A stretch of DNA of 64,000 bases from Candidatus Pelagibacter sp. RS40 (GTDB lineage Bacteria; Pseudomonadota; Alphaproteobacteria; Pelagibacterales; Pelagibacteraceae). Where the stretch lies: positions 716,001-780,000 of the forward strand of contig NZ_CP020778.1 in assembly GCF_002101295.1 (NCBI RefSeq), written 5' to 3'. The notes under the pieces are model-generated. The model made no database searches. It was given only the letters and a program-made list of their open reading frames with translations, and was not told the DNA's origin. The position numbers and the translations under genes were made by a program. Position 1 is the first letter of the stretch. Each line of letters opens with the position of its first letter. Shown in pieces: positions 33,344 to 42,468 of this stretch.

Positions 33344-33995
33344 ATTTTTTTTTAATCGAATTCTTCACTAAATTTGTAAGTTTTGCCTCCATTTGCTTAA
33401 TTGTTAATTTAGTGGTGTCGACTAATACAGCATTTTTGGTCATAATCAAGGGACTTATTTTTCTTTTAGTGTCTTCTTTATCCCTTTGAATCAAGGCTTT
33501 TTCGACTTTTTTTAAAGTTATTTTTTTATCTAGTTTTTTGAACTCTTTAAGTCTTCTTTTTGCTTTTTCTTTTGTAGAACAAGTAAAGAAAAGTTTTAAG
33601 TCGGCATCTGGCATTATTTTTGAACCTATATCTCTTCCTTCAACAATAACTAATTTAGAATTTTTAATAAAATTTTTTTGAAAAACTTTTAGAGCTTTTC
33701 TGACATAAAGTTTTTTTGCAATAATGGACGACAATTTTGTTACCTCAGGGCTATAGAGCTTTTTATTTTGCAATTTTTTTAATGTAATTGAATGAGCAAT
33801 TTTGTTAATAAATTTTACATTGTATGTATTTTTATTTTCTAAAGTTTTAAGGGCACAAAATCTAAATAAAGCACCACTTGAAAGGAATTTCATCTTTAAT
33901 TTTTTTGCAATTAGTTTACCACCGGTCGTTTTCCCTGAGGCGCTGCTCCCATCTGCAGCAATCTTAAATTCAATTTTTGTATTAATTTTTTTCAA
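33330..33995 (-). CDS. cmk: Cytidylate kinase
   Basis: Cmk phosphorylates CMP and dCMP. The 221-residue P-loop kinase has DGSSASGKTTGGKLIAKK at about 15-32, the NMP-binding region with VEGRDIGSKIMPDADLKLF, and the lid RRLKEFKKL. The start is TTG at 33995, overlapping the aroA stop by 4 bases; no ATG gives a suitable N-terminus. It is followed by rpsA as in most proteobacteria. Confidence 0.94.
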   Translation of the reverse strand: MKKINTKIEFKIAADGSSASGKTTGGKLIAKKLKMKFLSSGALFRFCALKTLENKNTYNVKFINKIAHSITLKKLQNKKLYSPEVTKLSSIIAKKLYVRKALKVFQKNFIKNSKLVIVEGRDIGSKIMPDADLKLFFTCSTKEKAKRRLKEFKKLDKKITLKKVEKALIQRDKEDTKRKISPLIMTKNAVLVDTTKLTIKQMEAKLTNLVKNSIKKKYGNI

Positions 33996-35317
33996 TTTAT
34001 TTTTGCTCCTAATTTTTTTAAAATTTTAATAAATATTGGAAAAGATGTATTAATTGAATCCTTGTCATTAATTTTCCATTTACCTCCAAAGGATAATGCA
34101 GCAATACAAGCCATCATAAAAACTCTGTGATCTTTCAAATAATTTTTAATGTGTATATTTTTATTAACCTTTAGATTAGGGTTGCCAAATATTTTAATAT
34201 CATTCTTTTGCCTTTCTACTTTTATTCCAATATTTTTTAGAAATCTGACAGCAATGTTTAATCTTGGACTTTCTTTTTTATTTAACTCTCCTAAATTTTT
34301 AAAACTAGATATACCTTTTGCTTTTGCTGCTATTAAAAAAATCGCCAAAAACTCATCTATGGCTGAACTATTTAAAGATGAAGGACAACTGAAAGCTTTA
34401 ATATTTTTTGAACTTTCTACCAATATATCTGAAGTTTCTTCTCCTTTATAAATTTTTTTATTTTTTAAACTAATTTTACAATTCATTTTTTTTAAAATTG
34501 TAATTATTCCAGTTCTACTTTTATTGATATTTACATTTTTAATTCTAATTTTTGAATTTTTTGAAAGAGCTGTTAATACTATAAAAAAAGCACTTGAACT
34601 AATATCTCCTGGTACTAGATAATTGAAAGCGTTAAATTGTTTAAGTCCTGTAACTTCTATAAAATCAAAGTCTTTATTTGATTTTAATTTAATAGGTAAT
34701 TTTAAATATTTAAATAAAAGTTCCGTATGGTTTCTTGATTTCTTTGCCTTAATAATTGTAGTTCCAGGAGTGTTTAGAGCTGCAAGCATTATAGCACTTT
34801 TACACTGTGCACTACCTCTTGTTTCAAAATAATTTATTGGCCTTAAAAAGTCTGTGCCTAATATTTCAATTGGTAATGAGTTTTTTTTTGACTTTATATT
34901 TGTTCCGAATTTTTTTAGTGGTTCTGTAACTCTTGAAAAATCTCTCTTTGATAAACTTTTATCTCCAATAATTTTTACAGTTTTTTCTGATTTAACTAAT
35001 AAACCTAATATTAACCGTCCTAATGTTCCCGAATTTCCGGCATCAATTGTTGTTTTTTTTTTTATTTCAAAACCATTTAACCCATATCCGTGAATTTTAT
35101 ATTTATTACCTATTTTTTTGCAATTTATTCCAAGTTTTTTTAAAGATTTAACTGTATTTAATACATCTTCAGACTCGAGTAAATTTGATATTGTAGAAAC
35201 ACCAATTGCTTGGCTTGCTAATAATACCGCCCTTATCGAAAGGCTTTTGTCTGATGTTACCTCTATCGTTTTGTTGAATGACTCAAGTTTATTAAAAATT
35301 TTTATCTGATTTGGCAT
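33992..35317 (-). CDS. aroA: 3-phosphoshikimate 1-carboxyvinyltransferase
   Basis: AroA makes EPSP from shikimate 3-phosphate and PEP. The 441-residue protein has VTSDKSLSIRAVLLAS near residue 20, DAGNSGTLGRLILGLL, GDKSLSKRDFSRV, TRGSAQCKSAIMLAAL and the C-terminal KESPRLN. The NSGT stretch replaces the more common NAGT(A/T), so herbicide sensitivity cannot be judged by eye. It precedes cmk with a 4-base overlap and follows lptB by 7 bases. Confidence 0.95.
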   Translation of the reverse strand: MPNQIKIFNKLESFNKTIEVTSDKSLSIRAVLLASQAIGVSTISNLLESEDVLNTVKSLKKLGINCKKIGNKYKIHGYGLNGFEIKKKTTIDAGNSGTLGRLILGLLVKSEKTVKIIGDKSLSKRDFSRVTEPLKKFGTNIKSKKNSLPIEILGTDFLRPINYFETRGSAQCKSAIMLAALNTPGTTIIKAKKSRNHTELLFKYLKLPIKLKSNKDFDFIEVTGLKQFNAFNYLVPGDISSSAFFIVLTALSKNSKIRIKNVNINKSRTGIITILKKMNCKISLKNKKIYKGEETSDILVESSKNIKAFSCPSSLNSSAIDEFLAIFLIAAKAKGISSFKNLGELNKKESPRLNIAVRFLKNIGIKVERQKNDIKIFGNPNLKVNKNIHIKNYLKDHRVFMMACIAALSFGGKWKINDKDSINTSFPIFIKILKKLGAKIN

Positions 35318-35324
35318 TTATGAA

Positions 35325-36101
35325 TTAATTTATTTTAAATTCATCACCAAAGTATGCTGATCTTGCATTTGTATCATTTATTATTTCATTAGGACTTCCT
35401 GATGCAATAATTTTACCATTTGATAATACAATTGCTCTATCGACACAGCTTAAAAGATCTCTTGCTTGATGATCACATATAACAACAGTGATCTTTTCAC
35501 TTGATTGTAAATTTACTATAATCTCCTGTAACATTTTAATTGTTAGTATATCAAGAGCTGCAAACGGCTCGTCCAAAAGTAAAATACTTGGATCATTTAT
35601 TAGGGACATTGCAATAACTAATTTTTTTTTTTGCCCACCAGAAAGATGCTTTGCTTTTATTTTTAGTAAAGCATCAAACTCAAACTTTGATATTATTTTT
35701 TCAATTTTCATTTGTCTTATATCCTGTTCTTTAATATGAATTTCAGCTACCAGCATTAAATTTTCATAAAGATTAAGGTCTTGAATAAAACCGCCATATT
35801 GAGGAACATATCCAAGTTTAAATCTGGTAGCTCTCTCGTAAATTGGAATGTTAGTGCAATCATAATTATTAATCAGAACTTTTCCATAACTTGGGTCTTT
35901 TAATCCTGTAATAATATGAAAAATTGTGGATTTGCCTACACCGTTGGGACCCAGCATCCCAAGTACTTCATTTCTATTTATTTTAAGGTTAAGATCACTC
36001 AAAATTTGTCTTTTATTATAAAACATTGAAACTTTATTTAGCTCAACTAAGGTTTCCTGCTCTTTAAAACTTTTAATTCTGAATTTTTTTATTACAGCCA
36101 T
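35325..36101 (-). CDS. lptB: LPS export ABC transporter ATPase
   Basis: LptB powers lipopolysaccharide extraction with LptF and LptG. The 258-residue ATPase shows Walker A GPNGVGKST, the Q-loop YVPQYGG, the signature LSGGQKKK, Walker B ILLLDEPFAALD and the switch His in VICDHQ. A short N-terminal extension (about 18 residues) is present. It starts directly after lptC; both serve the same export machine. Confidence 0.94.
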   Translation of the reverse strand: MAVIKKFRIKSFKEQETLVELNKVSMFYNKRQILSDLNLKINRNEVLGMLGPNGVGKSTIFHIITGLKDPSYGKVLINNYDCTNIPIYERATRFKLGYVPQYGGFIQDLNLYENLMLVAEIHIKEQDIRQMKIEKIISKFEFDALLKIKAKHLSGGQKKKLVIAMSLINDPSILLLDEPFAALDILTIKMLQEIIVNLQSSEKITVVICDHQARDLLSCVDRAIVLSNGKIIASGSPNEIINDTNARSAYFGDEFKIN

Positions 36102-36857
36102 TTATTGTTTTGTATTAATTATTATTTTACTTTTATGATTTTGATCAGGATTAATATCAATTTCTTTTGTTTCTATATTTAATTTTATAATATCAGCTTT
36201 CATAATTGATTTGGGGTCTGTAACTATTACATTATTATAGGCTAAAGCGATATTTGTTTCCATATTTATGTCAAAATTATCAGAATTTATTTTTTTATCT
36301 TCGAAGTTAATTACAACATTTTTATAAAATCTCGATTCTAATGTAGATGAATTGTACTCAGCAAAATCTGAAATAATATAAATCGTAGACCTTTTCTTCG
36401 AATTTATTGTTCCCTTTACCACATATAAGTCCAAAATATTAACATTATCTTTGTTTGTTTTCCCAGATCTTGCATTAATTTTATATTTATTTCCTTTTTG
36501 GTCCGTTGTTAAATATTCAACATCCTTTACAACACCAGGAATTTCTTTATTTTTTTTACCAGTTTCTGTAATTTTTTTACTTAAATCATCTTTAATTTTT
36601 CCTTTATCTTTAATATTATTTTGATTTCCTACATTGTTTGAGTTTGATGAATTTCTTGAGTTATAACTGTTTTTAGAATTATCTTTTTGTTTTATAATCT
36701 CATTATCAACAAAATCTTTGGGTATATTCTCACTTAATTTAGGATTTTTTTGCTCGACTAAAAATTCTTTTTTTGAAAAATATTCAAAATATACAACTCC
36801 CAAAATAATAAAAATTGTTAGCAGTAAAATCAATTGTATTATGGATTTCAAACGCAT
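36102..36857 (-). CDS. lptC: LPS export protein LptC
   Basis: LptC anchors the periplasmic bridge that carries LPS. The 251-residue protein has one N-terminal membrane helix (about 7-25), then a Lys/Asn/Ser-rich low-complexity linker (about 55-100), then a beta-jellyroll with IYIISDFAEYNSS, RFYKNVVI and AYNNVIVTDP patterns typical of LptC/OstA domains. No separate lptA lies between it and lptB as would be usual. The call to LptC rather than LptA rests on the membrane anchor and position. Confidence 0.78.
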   Translation of the reverse strand: MRLKSIIQLILLLTIFIILGVVYFEYFSKKEFLVEQKNPKLSENIPKDFVDNEIIKQKDNSKNSYNSRNSSNSNNVGNQNNIKDKGKIKDDLSKKITETGKKNKEIPGVVKDVEYLTTDQKGNKYKINARSGKTNKDNVNILDLYVVKGTINSKKRSTIYIISDFAEYNSSTLESRFYKNVVINFEDKKINSDNFDINMETNIALAYNNVIVTDPKSIMKADIIKLNIETKEIDINPDQNHKSKIIINTKQ

Positions 36858-37835
36858 CTAGCCAATATTCGCATTTAGGATATTGTGAATGTGAACAATA
36901 CCAATTGTTCTTTTCTTCTTCTCTCCTTTATGAACACATAAACTCGTAATTCGTTTGGTATTCATTATCTCAAGAGCTTTTGCAGCAAGAGTATCTTTTT
37001 CAACTGAAATTGGATTTTTTTTCATGGTGAATTTGATTTTTAAATTTTTAAAATCTATTTTTTTTTGACTTATTCTTTTTATATCTCCATCTGTCAATAT
37101 TCCTGTAGTAACTTTATTTTTTCTGACTAACAAAACACCCAGTCCCTTTTCAGAAATAATTTTAAGGGCATTTTGAATTGTAATATTTTCTTTAACAAAA
37201 GGAACCTTATTACCCGTTAGCATAACATCTCCAACAGTTCTTAATTTAGTAGCTAAAAATCCAGATGGGTGATATTTTTTAAAGTCTAATTTTCCAAAAT
37301 TTTTTGCTATCATGCACGCGATTGCAATTGAATCACCTAAGGCTAACTGATTTGTTGTGCTGGATGTTGGAACAAAATTTCCTGGACCTGCTTCTTTAAC
37401 ATTTGGCACTAAAACTTTTATATCTGAATTCTTATATAAAATAGAATTTCTGTTTGAGGTAATCCCAATAAGTTTTATATTTCTATGCCTAGAACAATAT
37501 TCAATAATATTTTTTAGCTCTGACGAAGATCCACTTAAACTAATTAGGATAACAACATCGTTTGAATTTATTTGACCCATATCTCCGTGAGAAGCATTAG
37601 AAGCATCCATAAAAAATGAGGGTGTGCCTGTTGATGAAAAAGTGGCTGCCCATTTTTTACCTATTATTCCACTTTTTCCTACACCAGAAACTATCACCTT
37701 ACCATTTTTGCACCCAAGTATTGTTTTTATAATTTGATTAAATGATTTTCCAATAGATAGCTTAAGCTTTCTTAAACCATCAATTTCTTTTTGGATTACT
37801 TCTTTTGCTATAATTTGATAATTAATTATTTTCAT
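36858..37835 (-). CDS. kdsD: Arabinose-5-phosphate isomerase
   Basis: KdsD turns ribulose 5-phosphate into arabinose 5-phosphate for Kdo. The 325-residue protein has an N-terminal SIS domain (GVGKSGIIGKKWAATFSSTG, HGDMGQ and ISLSGSSSEL) and two CBS domains (from about 205 and about 270). It stands upstream of lptC-lptB, and kdsB, which activates Kdo, occurs elsewhere in this window. It shares one base with the RNase D-like gene. Confidence 0.95.
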   Translation of the reverse strand: MKIINYQIIAKEVIQKEIDGLRKLKLSIGKSFNQIIKTILGCKNGKVIVSGVGKSGIIGKKWAATFSSTGTPSFFMDASNASHGDMGQINSNDVVILISLSGSSSELKNIIEYCSRHRNIKLIGITSNRNSILYKNSDIKVLVPNVKEAGPGNFVPTSSTTNQLALGDSIAIACMIAKNFGKLDFKKYHPSGFLATKLRTVGDVMLTGNKVPFVKENITIQNALKIISEKGLGVLLVRKNKVTTGILTDGDIKRISQKKIDFKNLKIKFTMKKNPISVEKDTLAAKALEIMNTKRITSLCVHKGEKKKRTIGIVHIHNILNANIG

Positions 37836-38446
37836 TAATGTGACCAGATATCGTCTTTGAAAGCAGCAAGATCTAAATCGACTCTAGTTGATATAAATTT
37901 TATTGTATTATTATATAATTCTAATCTCTTCTCTCTAATTAATATTCTCTCTAGGTTTTCAAAAATTTTATGCAGGTAAATTACGTCATTTGCGCAATAT
38001 TTTAATTGTTTTTCGCTTAACTCACCACCAAAATCAGAAGTTTGCAATTGTTTGCTTACATCTATGCCAACAAATTCTTTTATAAGATCCTTTAAACCAT
38101 GTTTATCAGAAAATGTTCGAGCTAATTTTGAAGCTATTTTTGAACAACTTATATTTTCTACATTTATTTTTAAATATTTTTTTATAAATAACAAATCTGC
38201 CCTGGCAAAATGAAAAATTTTATTAATACTTTTATTTGTTAAAAGCTTTTTTAAATTTGGTGCGTTATAATTTTCTTTATCTAACTGAACAATATGGGCA
38301 TCATTATTTCCATTTGAGATCTGAACTAAACATAATCTATCTCTCTCAACATTAAGCCCCATGAATTCACAGTCGATTGCAATTTTGTCACTAAAAGCTA
38401 AATCATCTGGTAAATCTAACTTATGTAATTTAATATCAATATTCAT
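37835..38446 (-). CDS. RNase D-like 3'-5' exonuclease
   Basis: The 203-residue protein is a DEDDy exonuclease domain. It has IDCEFMGLNVERDRLCLVQ with the first Asp and Glu, FHFARADLLFI with the next Asp, and the final YCANDVIYLHKIF with Tyr and Asp. It lacks the HRDC domains of full RNase D (about 370 residues). Alphaproteobacteria often carry such a short form next to the kdsD-lpt genes. Its role in tRNA or other RNA trimming is inferred. Confidence 0.88.
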   Translation of the reverse strand: MNIDIKLHKLDLPDDLAFSDKIAIDCEFMGLNVERDRLCLVQISNGNNDAHIVQLDKENYNAPNLKKLLTNKSINKIFHFARADLLFIKKYLKINVENISCSKIASKLARTFSDKHGLKDLIKEFVGIDVSKQLQTSDFGGELSEKQLKYCANDVIYLHKIFENLERILIREKRLELYNNTIKFISTRVDLDLAAFKDDIWSH

Positions 38447-38463
38447 TTTAGAAAAGTATATAT

Positions 38464-39426
38464 ATGAAACCTAAAGAAATTCTAGTTTTTGGCGCCACAG
38501 GAAATATCGGGCGAAATCTTATTCGGAAACTAACAAAAAATAACTATAAAGTAGTAGCTGTTACAAGGAATATTCACCAGAAAGGCTTTCAATTAAAAAC
38601 TCAAGCCAATCCAGGATATTTAGAATTGGTAGAATTGGAAAGCCTTGATGAGGGAAAAATTAAAGAATTATTCAACAATTGCTCAGTGTGCATTAACCTT
38701 ATTGGTATATTGTATGAAAAAAACAAAGGCCAGTTTAATAAAATTCACTCAGTTTTGCCAAATATTTTATCTAAAATTGCTAAAGAAAAAAAAATTGATC
38801 AATTCATTCATGTTTCAGCTTTGGGAGTAGAAAATGCTTCAAATAGTGTTTATGCAAAAAGTAAATTGGATGGAGAAAACAATGTTAAAAAAAATTTTAA
38901 AAATTCTTTAATTCTTAAACCCTCAATTGTTTATGGAATTGATGATAATTTTACAACCAATTTTATGTCTTTGTTATCTAAACTACCAATAATGCCTTTA
39001 TATTATAATGGTGAAACAAAATTTGTTCCTATACATGTTTCAGATCTAGCTGAAATAATATACCAAATGATATCAAAAGAAATTAAAAATGAAACAATAG
39101 AATGTATTGGCCCCGAGATACTATCATTCAAAGAAATGTTAAAAAAAATATTAAAATCTATACAAAAAAAACGTTTACTTATCCCACTGCCACTTCCAAT
39201 TGCAAAAATGACAGCAGTTTTTTTAGGTCTTTTGCCTAAACCTTTGTTAACTTCTGATCAATTAATTTTATTGAAATATGATAATATCCCTACAAAAAAG
39301 TATAAAACTAATTTTGATCTTGGATTAAATGCAAATAAAATATTTGAAGATGAGATTGAAAAATATAGTTATAATTGGAGATCCGGCGGTCAATACACTA
39401 GAAAAAATAATCAAGAGACCACTTAA
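38464..39426 (+). CDS. NAD(P)-binding SDR protein, NDUFA9-like
   Basis: The 320-residue protein is an extended/atypical short-chain dehydrogenase with the Rossmann motif GATGNIGRNLIRKL at 10-23. The middle parts FIHVSALGVENASNSVYAKSK and LKPSIVYGIDDNF match the NDUFA9 group, whose eukaryotic member is a complex I accessory subunit. Alphaproteobacterial homologues are common. The active-site Tyr-Lys pair is present as YAKSK. It starts 17 bases from the divergent RNase D-like gene and shares one base with the SHOCT gene. Confidence 0.85.
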   Translation: MKPKEILVFGATGNIGRNLIRKLTKNNYKVVAVTRNIHQKGFQLKTQANPGYLELVELESLDEGKIKELFNNCSVCINLIGILYEKNKGQFNKIHSVLPNILSKIAKEKKIDQFIHVSALGVENASNSVYAKSKLDGENNVKKNFKNSLILKPSIVYGIDDNFTTNFMSLLSKLPIMPLYYNGETKFVPIHVSDLAEIIYQMISKEIKNETIECIGPEILSFKEMLKKILKSIQKKRLLIPLPLPIAKMTAVFLGLLPKPLLTSDQLILLKYDNIPTKKYKTNFDLGLNANKIFEDEIEKYSYNWRSGGQYTRKNNQETT

Positions 39427-39704
39427 TGTTAAATTATTTAGTATTTGGTATTGCAATTATCATTTTTGCTACAGTTATTATAATTTCAGGCAAAGCTATT
39501 AGTAGAGGTATAGAGGCAAGACAAAATATTAAAGATAAATCTGAAGATGAAAAAATAGCCACAAGTGATATCAAGGAAAATGTAAAAATCTCAAATTCTA
39601 ATTCAAATTTAATTGATCAAATTAACGATTTAAATAAACTAAAAGAGCAGGGCATAATTTCAGATGAGGAATTCAAGAAAGCTAAAGAAAAGATTTTAAA
39701 TTAG
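39426..39704 (+). CDS. SHOCT-domain small membrane protein
   Basis: The 92-residue product has one N-terminal transmembrane helix (about 4-24) and ends with a SHOCT-like motif, LNKLKEQGIISDEEFKKAK, a short C-terminal domain thought to mediate oligomer contacts. Its function is unknown. The stop interlocks with the stop of convergent gcrA over four bases (39701-39704). Confidence 0.8.
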   Translation: MLNYLVFGIAIIIFATVIIISGKAISRGIEARQNIKDKSEDEKIATSDIKENVKISNSNSNLIDQINDLNKLKEQGIISDEEFKKAKEKILN

Positions 39705-40192
39705 GCTGATTTAATTTTTTTCTCTATAAACTGCGGAACTTCATCGTCTTTTTCAACAACATCGTCTTTTTTACCTTTTGGTTGGAAAACAATCATTAAA
39801 TGAAGTGGGCAGTAGGAAAACTTTTCAACAGTCTTTCTTCCACAAAAAGATGAATTTTTCTCATCTGGATGCCCCTCCATATATTTGCAAGTATCTTCAG
39901 TAAGTTCCTCAAGTTGCAAATTTTTAGCTGGTTCGAAATCTTTATCTAAAAGTAAAGATCTAAATCTACTTTTTCTTCCTTTCTTTGTAGTACCGTTCTC
40001 ATTTGCTTTTTGAGAATTGTTAAAATTGATAGCTGATCTAGTTTTTATTTTTGCAGATAAATTTAGCCTATGAGCTTTACCAATAACTGCATTTCTGCTG
40101 ATACCGCCGATTATTTCAGCAATCTGACTTGCAGTTTGGCCCTTACCCCATAACTCTTTTAATTTATTAACTTTTTCTTCTGTCCAGCTCAT
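39701..40192 (-). CDS. gcrA: GcrA cell-cycle regulator
   Basis: GcrA is an alphaproteobacterial sigma70 cofactor that reads GANTC methylation set by CcrM. The 163-residue protein opens with the diagnostic MSWTEEKVNKLKELW and SASQIAEIIGG-like helix-turn-helix (TASQIAEIIGGISRNAVIGK). A basic linker follows, then a C-terminal domain with cysteines (CKYMEGHPDEK, FCGRK, YCPLHL) that binds sigma. It is divergent from argD across a 174-base gap. No ccrM is in the window. Confidence 0.95.
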   Translation of the reverse strand: MSWTEEKVNKLKELWGKGQTASQIAEIIGGISRNAVIGKAHRLNLSAKIKTRSAINFNNSQKANENGTTKKGRKSRFRSLLLDKDFEPAKNLQLEELTEDTCKYMEGHPDEKNSSFCGRKTVEKFSYCPLHLMIVFQPKGKKDDVVEKDDEVPQFIEKKIKSA

Positions 40193-40366
40193 ATTTTACT
40201 ACATTTTGTAGTTTATATTATTTATATAACATTATGTTGAAACATAAATAACCTAAAAGACAAGACAAATTTTGGTTTTTTTAACATGTTAATAATTTAT
40301 TTAATAATAACCTATGGTTGCAATATAACGATTTTTAAAAACCAATATTTAACAAAATAACGATTG
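40193..40366. promoter_or_regulatory. Divergent gcrA/argD intergenic region
   Basis: This 174-base AT-rich gap must hold promoters for both genes. I see two direct copies of ATAACGATT at 40325-40333 and 40357-40365, 32 bases apart (three helical turns). The second touches the argD start at 40367. No clear gene or terminator is visible. Confidence 0.4.
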
Positions 40367-41542
40367 ATGAATAAAAGCTCTTTAGCAAATAATTACAAAA
40401 GAAGAAATTTATCCTTTAAAAAAGGAATTGGCAGTTTTCTTTATTCATCAAAAGGAGAAAAGTATTTAGACTTTGTTCAGGGAATAGCAGTAAACTCTCT
40501 CGGACACGCAAACCGATATTTGTATGGAAAATTAAAAGATCAAGCTAAAAAACTTTGGCATGTATCTAATGCATTTATAATTCCAGAGGGAGAAAATTTA
40601 GCAAAAAGACTTACAAAAAATACATTTGCAGATGCTGTGATCTTTCAGAATAGTGGTGCAGAGGCAACAGAGGCAGCAATAAAAGTTGCAAGAAGATATT
40701 TCTATTCGATTGGAAAGCCAAACAAAAATAGAATTATATGTATTAAGAACTCATTTCACGGGAGAACTATTGCTGCAATAAGTGCTAGTGGATCAAAAAA
40801 AATGACGGAGGGCTTTGGACCAAAAGTTCCTGGTTTCGACCACTTTGAGTTTGGAAATCACAAAAAAATGCAGAAACTAATAAACAAAAATACAGCAGCT
40901 ATAATGGTTGAAACAATTCTTGGAGAAGGTGGCATCAAAACTATTCCAGATTTTTGTATCAAAGAATTGAGAAAACTTTGCAATAAGAAAGGTATTTTGC
41001 TTATTTTGGATGAAGTTCAGTGTGGTATTGGAAGATCAGGGACTTTTCTTGCGTTCGAATCTGCGAAAGTAAAACCTGATATTGTACCTATAGCAAAAGG
41101 TATCGGTGGAGGATTTCCAATCGGTGCAGTTTTAATGACAAAAAAAGTTGCAAAAGGAATGTTACCTGGAACTCATGGTTCTACATTTGGCGGCAATCCT
41201 TTAGCAATGACAGTTGGTAATGCAGTGCTTGATCAAATTTTAAAAAAAGGATTTCTGCAAAATGTTAAAAAATTATCAGAATTTTTTCATTTAGAACTAA
41301 ATAAAATTAAAGAACAATTTCCTAAAATTATTAAAGAAGTAAGAGGAAAAGGTTTATTAATAGGTTTACAATTAAATTTTGATCAGACAAAATTTATCCA
41401 GCTATTAATGGAAAATAGATTACTTACAATACGCGCAGCAGAAAATGTAATAAGAATATTGCCTCCACTTAATGTAAAAAAATCAGAGATCAACTTTGCT
41501 TTAAAAATAATAAGAAAAGTTTGTAAAAATTATAAAATATGA
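40367..41542 (+). CDS. argD: Acetylornithine aminotransferase
   Basis: ArgD is a class III PLP aminotransferase making N-acetylornithine (and often succinyl-DAP). The 391-residue protein has QNSGAEATEAAIKVAR, SFHGRTIAAIS, LILDEVQCGIGRSG and the PLP lysine in IAKGIGGGFPIGA. The ATG at 40367 is preferred over a TTG one codon upstream. It overlaps argF by 4 bases. A dual role in the DapC step is plausible, since dapD and dapE are present and no dapC is seen. Confidence 0.95.
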   Translation: MNKSSLANNYKRRNLSFKKGIGSFLYSSKGEKYLDFVQGIAVNSLGHANRYLYGKLKDQAKKLWHVSNAFIIPEGENLAKRLTKNTFADAVIFQNSGAEATEAAIKVARRYFYSIGKPNKNRIICIKNSFHGRTIAAISASGSKKMTEGFGPKVPGFDHFEFGNHKKMQKLINKNTAAIMVETILGEGGIKTIPDFCIKELRKLCNKKGILLILDEVQCGIGRSGTFLAFESAKVKPDIVPIAKGIGGGFPIGAVLMTKKVAKGMLPGTHGSTFGGNPLAMTVGNAVLDQILKKGFLQNVKKLSEFFHLELNKIKEQFPKIIKEVRGKGLLIGLQLNFDQTKFIQLLMENRLLTIRAAENVIRILPPLNVKKSEINFALKIIRKVCKNYKI

Positions 41543-42468
41543 AACATTTTATAAATATAAAAGATATACCATCAAAAGACCTACGAAAAATCTTAGATGA
41601 GGCAAAAAAAAGAAAAAATAGAAGAAAAAATTCAAATACACTTGATATTGATAAAGATAAACCACTTAGTGGAAAATTATTAATACAAATGTTTGAAAAA
41701 CCTAGTTCTAGAACGAGACTAAGTTTTTATCTTGCTATAAAACAATTAGGTGGTGGCACATTAACTCTAAAATCTAAAGAAATTCATTTGGGCAAAGGCG
41801 GAGAGAGCCTTGCAGACACAGCTAAAATATTATCTACTTATGGTGATGGCTTTATGCTTAGAACTGATAGTGATAATAAAATACAAGAATTTTGTAAATA
41901 CTCAAATATTCCAGTAATTAACGGCTTGAGTCCATCATCTCATCCTACACAAATCCTATCAGATGTTTTTACAGTTGAAGAACTAAAAAAAAAACCAATT
42001 TCAAAACTTAACATATCTTGGATTGGCGATTGCAATAATGTTCTAAATAGCTTGATTGCCGCAAGTGTGAAATTTTCTTTTCAATTAAATGTTGGATGTC
42101 CAAAAAATTATAAACCTAAAAAGTTTGTTATGGATTGGGTTAAGAAGAACAAAAGGAATATTAATATTTATCATGACCCAAAAAAAGCAGTAAAAAATGC
42201 TGATGTAATTTTTTCAGATAAAGTGATTTCTCTGAACGATCGAGTGAATATAAAGCAAAAAATTAGAGAATTTAAAAAATTTAAAATAGACGAAAAATTA
42301 TTAAATAGCGCAAAAAAAAATGTAATTTTTCTTCACTGTTTACCTAGAGGAAATGAAGTTACAAATGAAGTATTCTTAGGAAAAAAATCTCATGTCTGGC
42401 AACAAGCATCGAATAGAGTTCATGTTCAAAAAAGTATTTTGTTGTATTGTTTTGGTAAATTAAGGTAA
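41539..42468 (+). CDS. argF: Ornithine carbamoyltransferase
   Basis: ArgF makes citrulline from ornithine and carbamoyl phosphate. The carbamoyl-phosphate motif SSRTRLS is at about 55-61, HPTQILSD is present, and the ornithine loop reads HCLPRGNEVT. The length of 309 residues is normal. It is coupled to argD by an ATGA overlap, and its 3' end overlaps the convergent cytochrome gene by 9 bases. Confidence 0.96.
   Translation: MKHFINIKDIPSKDLRKILDEAKKRKNRRKNSNTLDIDKDKPLSGKLLIQMFEKPSSRTRLSFYLAIKQLGGGTLTLKSKEIHLGKGGESLADTAKILSTYGDGFMLRTDSDNKIQEFCKYSNIPVINGLSPSSHPTQILSDVFTVEELKKKPISKLNISWIGDCNNVLNSLIAASVKFSFQLNVGCPKNYKPKKFVMDWVKKNKRNINIYHDPKKAVKNADVIFSDKVISLNDRVNIKQKIREFKKFKIDEKLLNSAKKNVIFLHCLPRGNEVTNEVFLGKKSHVWQQASNRVHVQKSILLYCFGKLR

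Noticed and set aside
40364..40366. TTG one codon before the argD ATG as start
   Set aside because: The ATG at 40367 is adjacent and stronger; the extra codon adds nothing.
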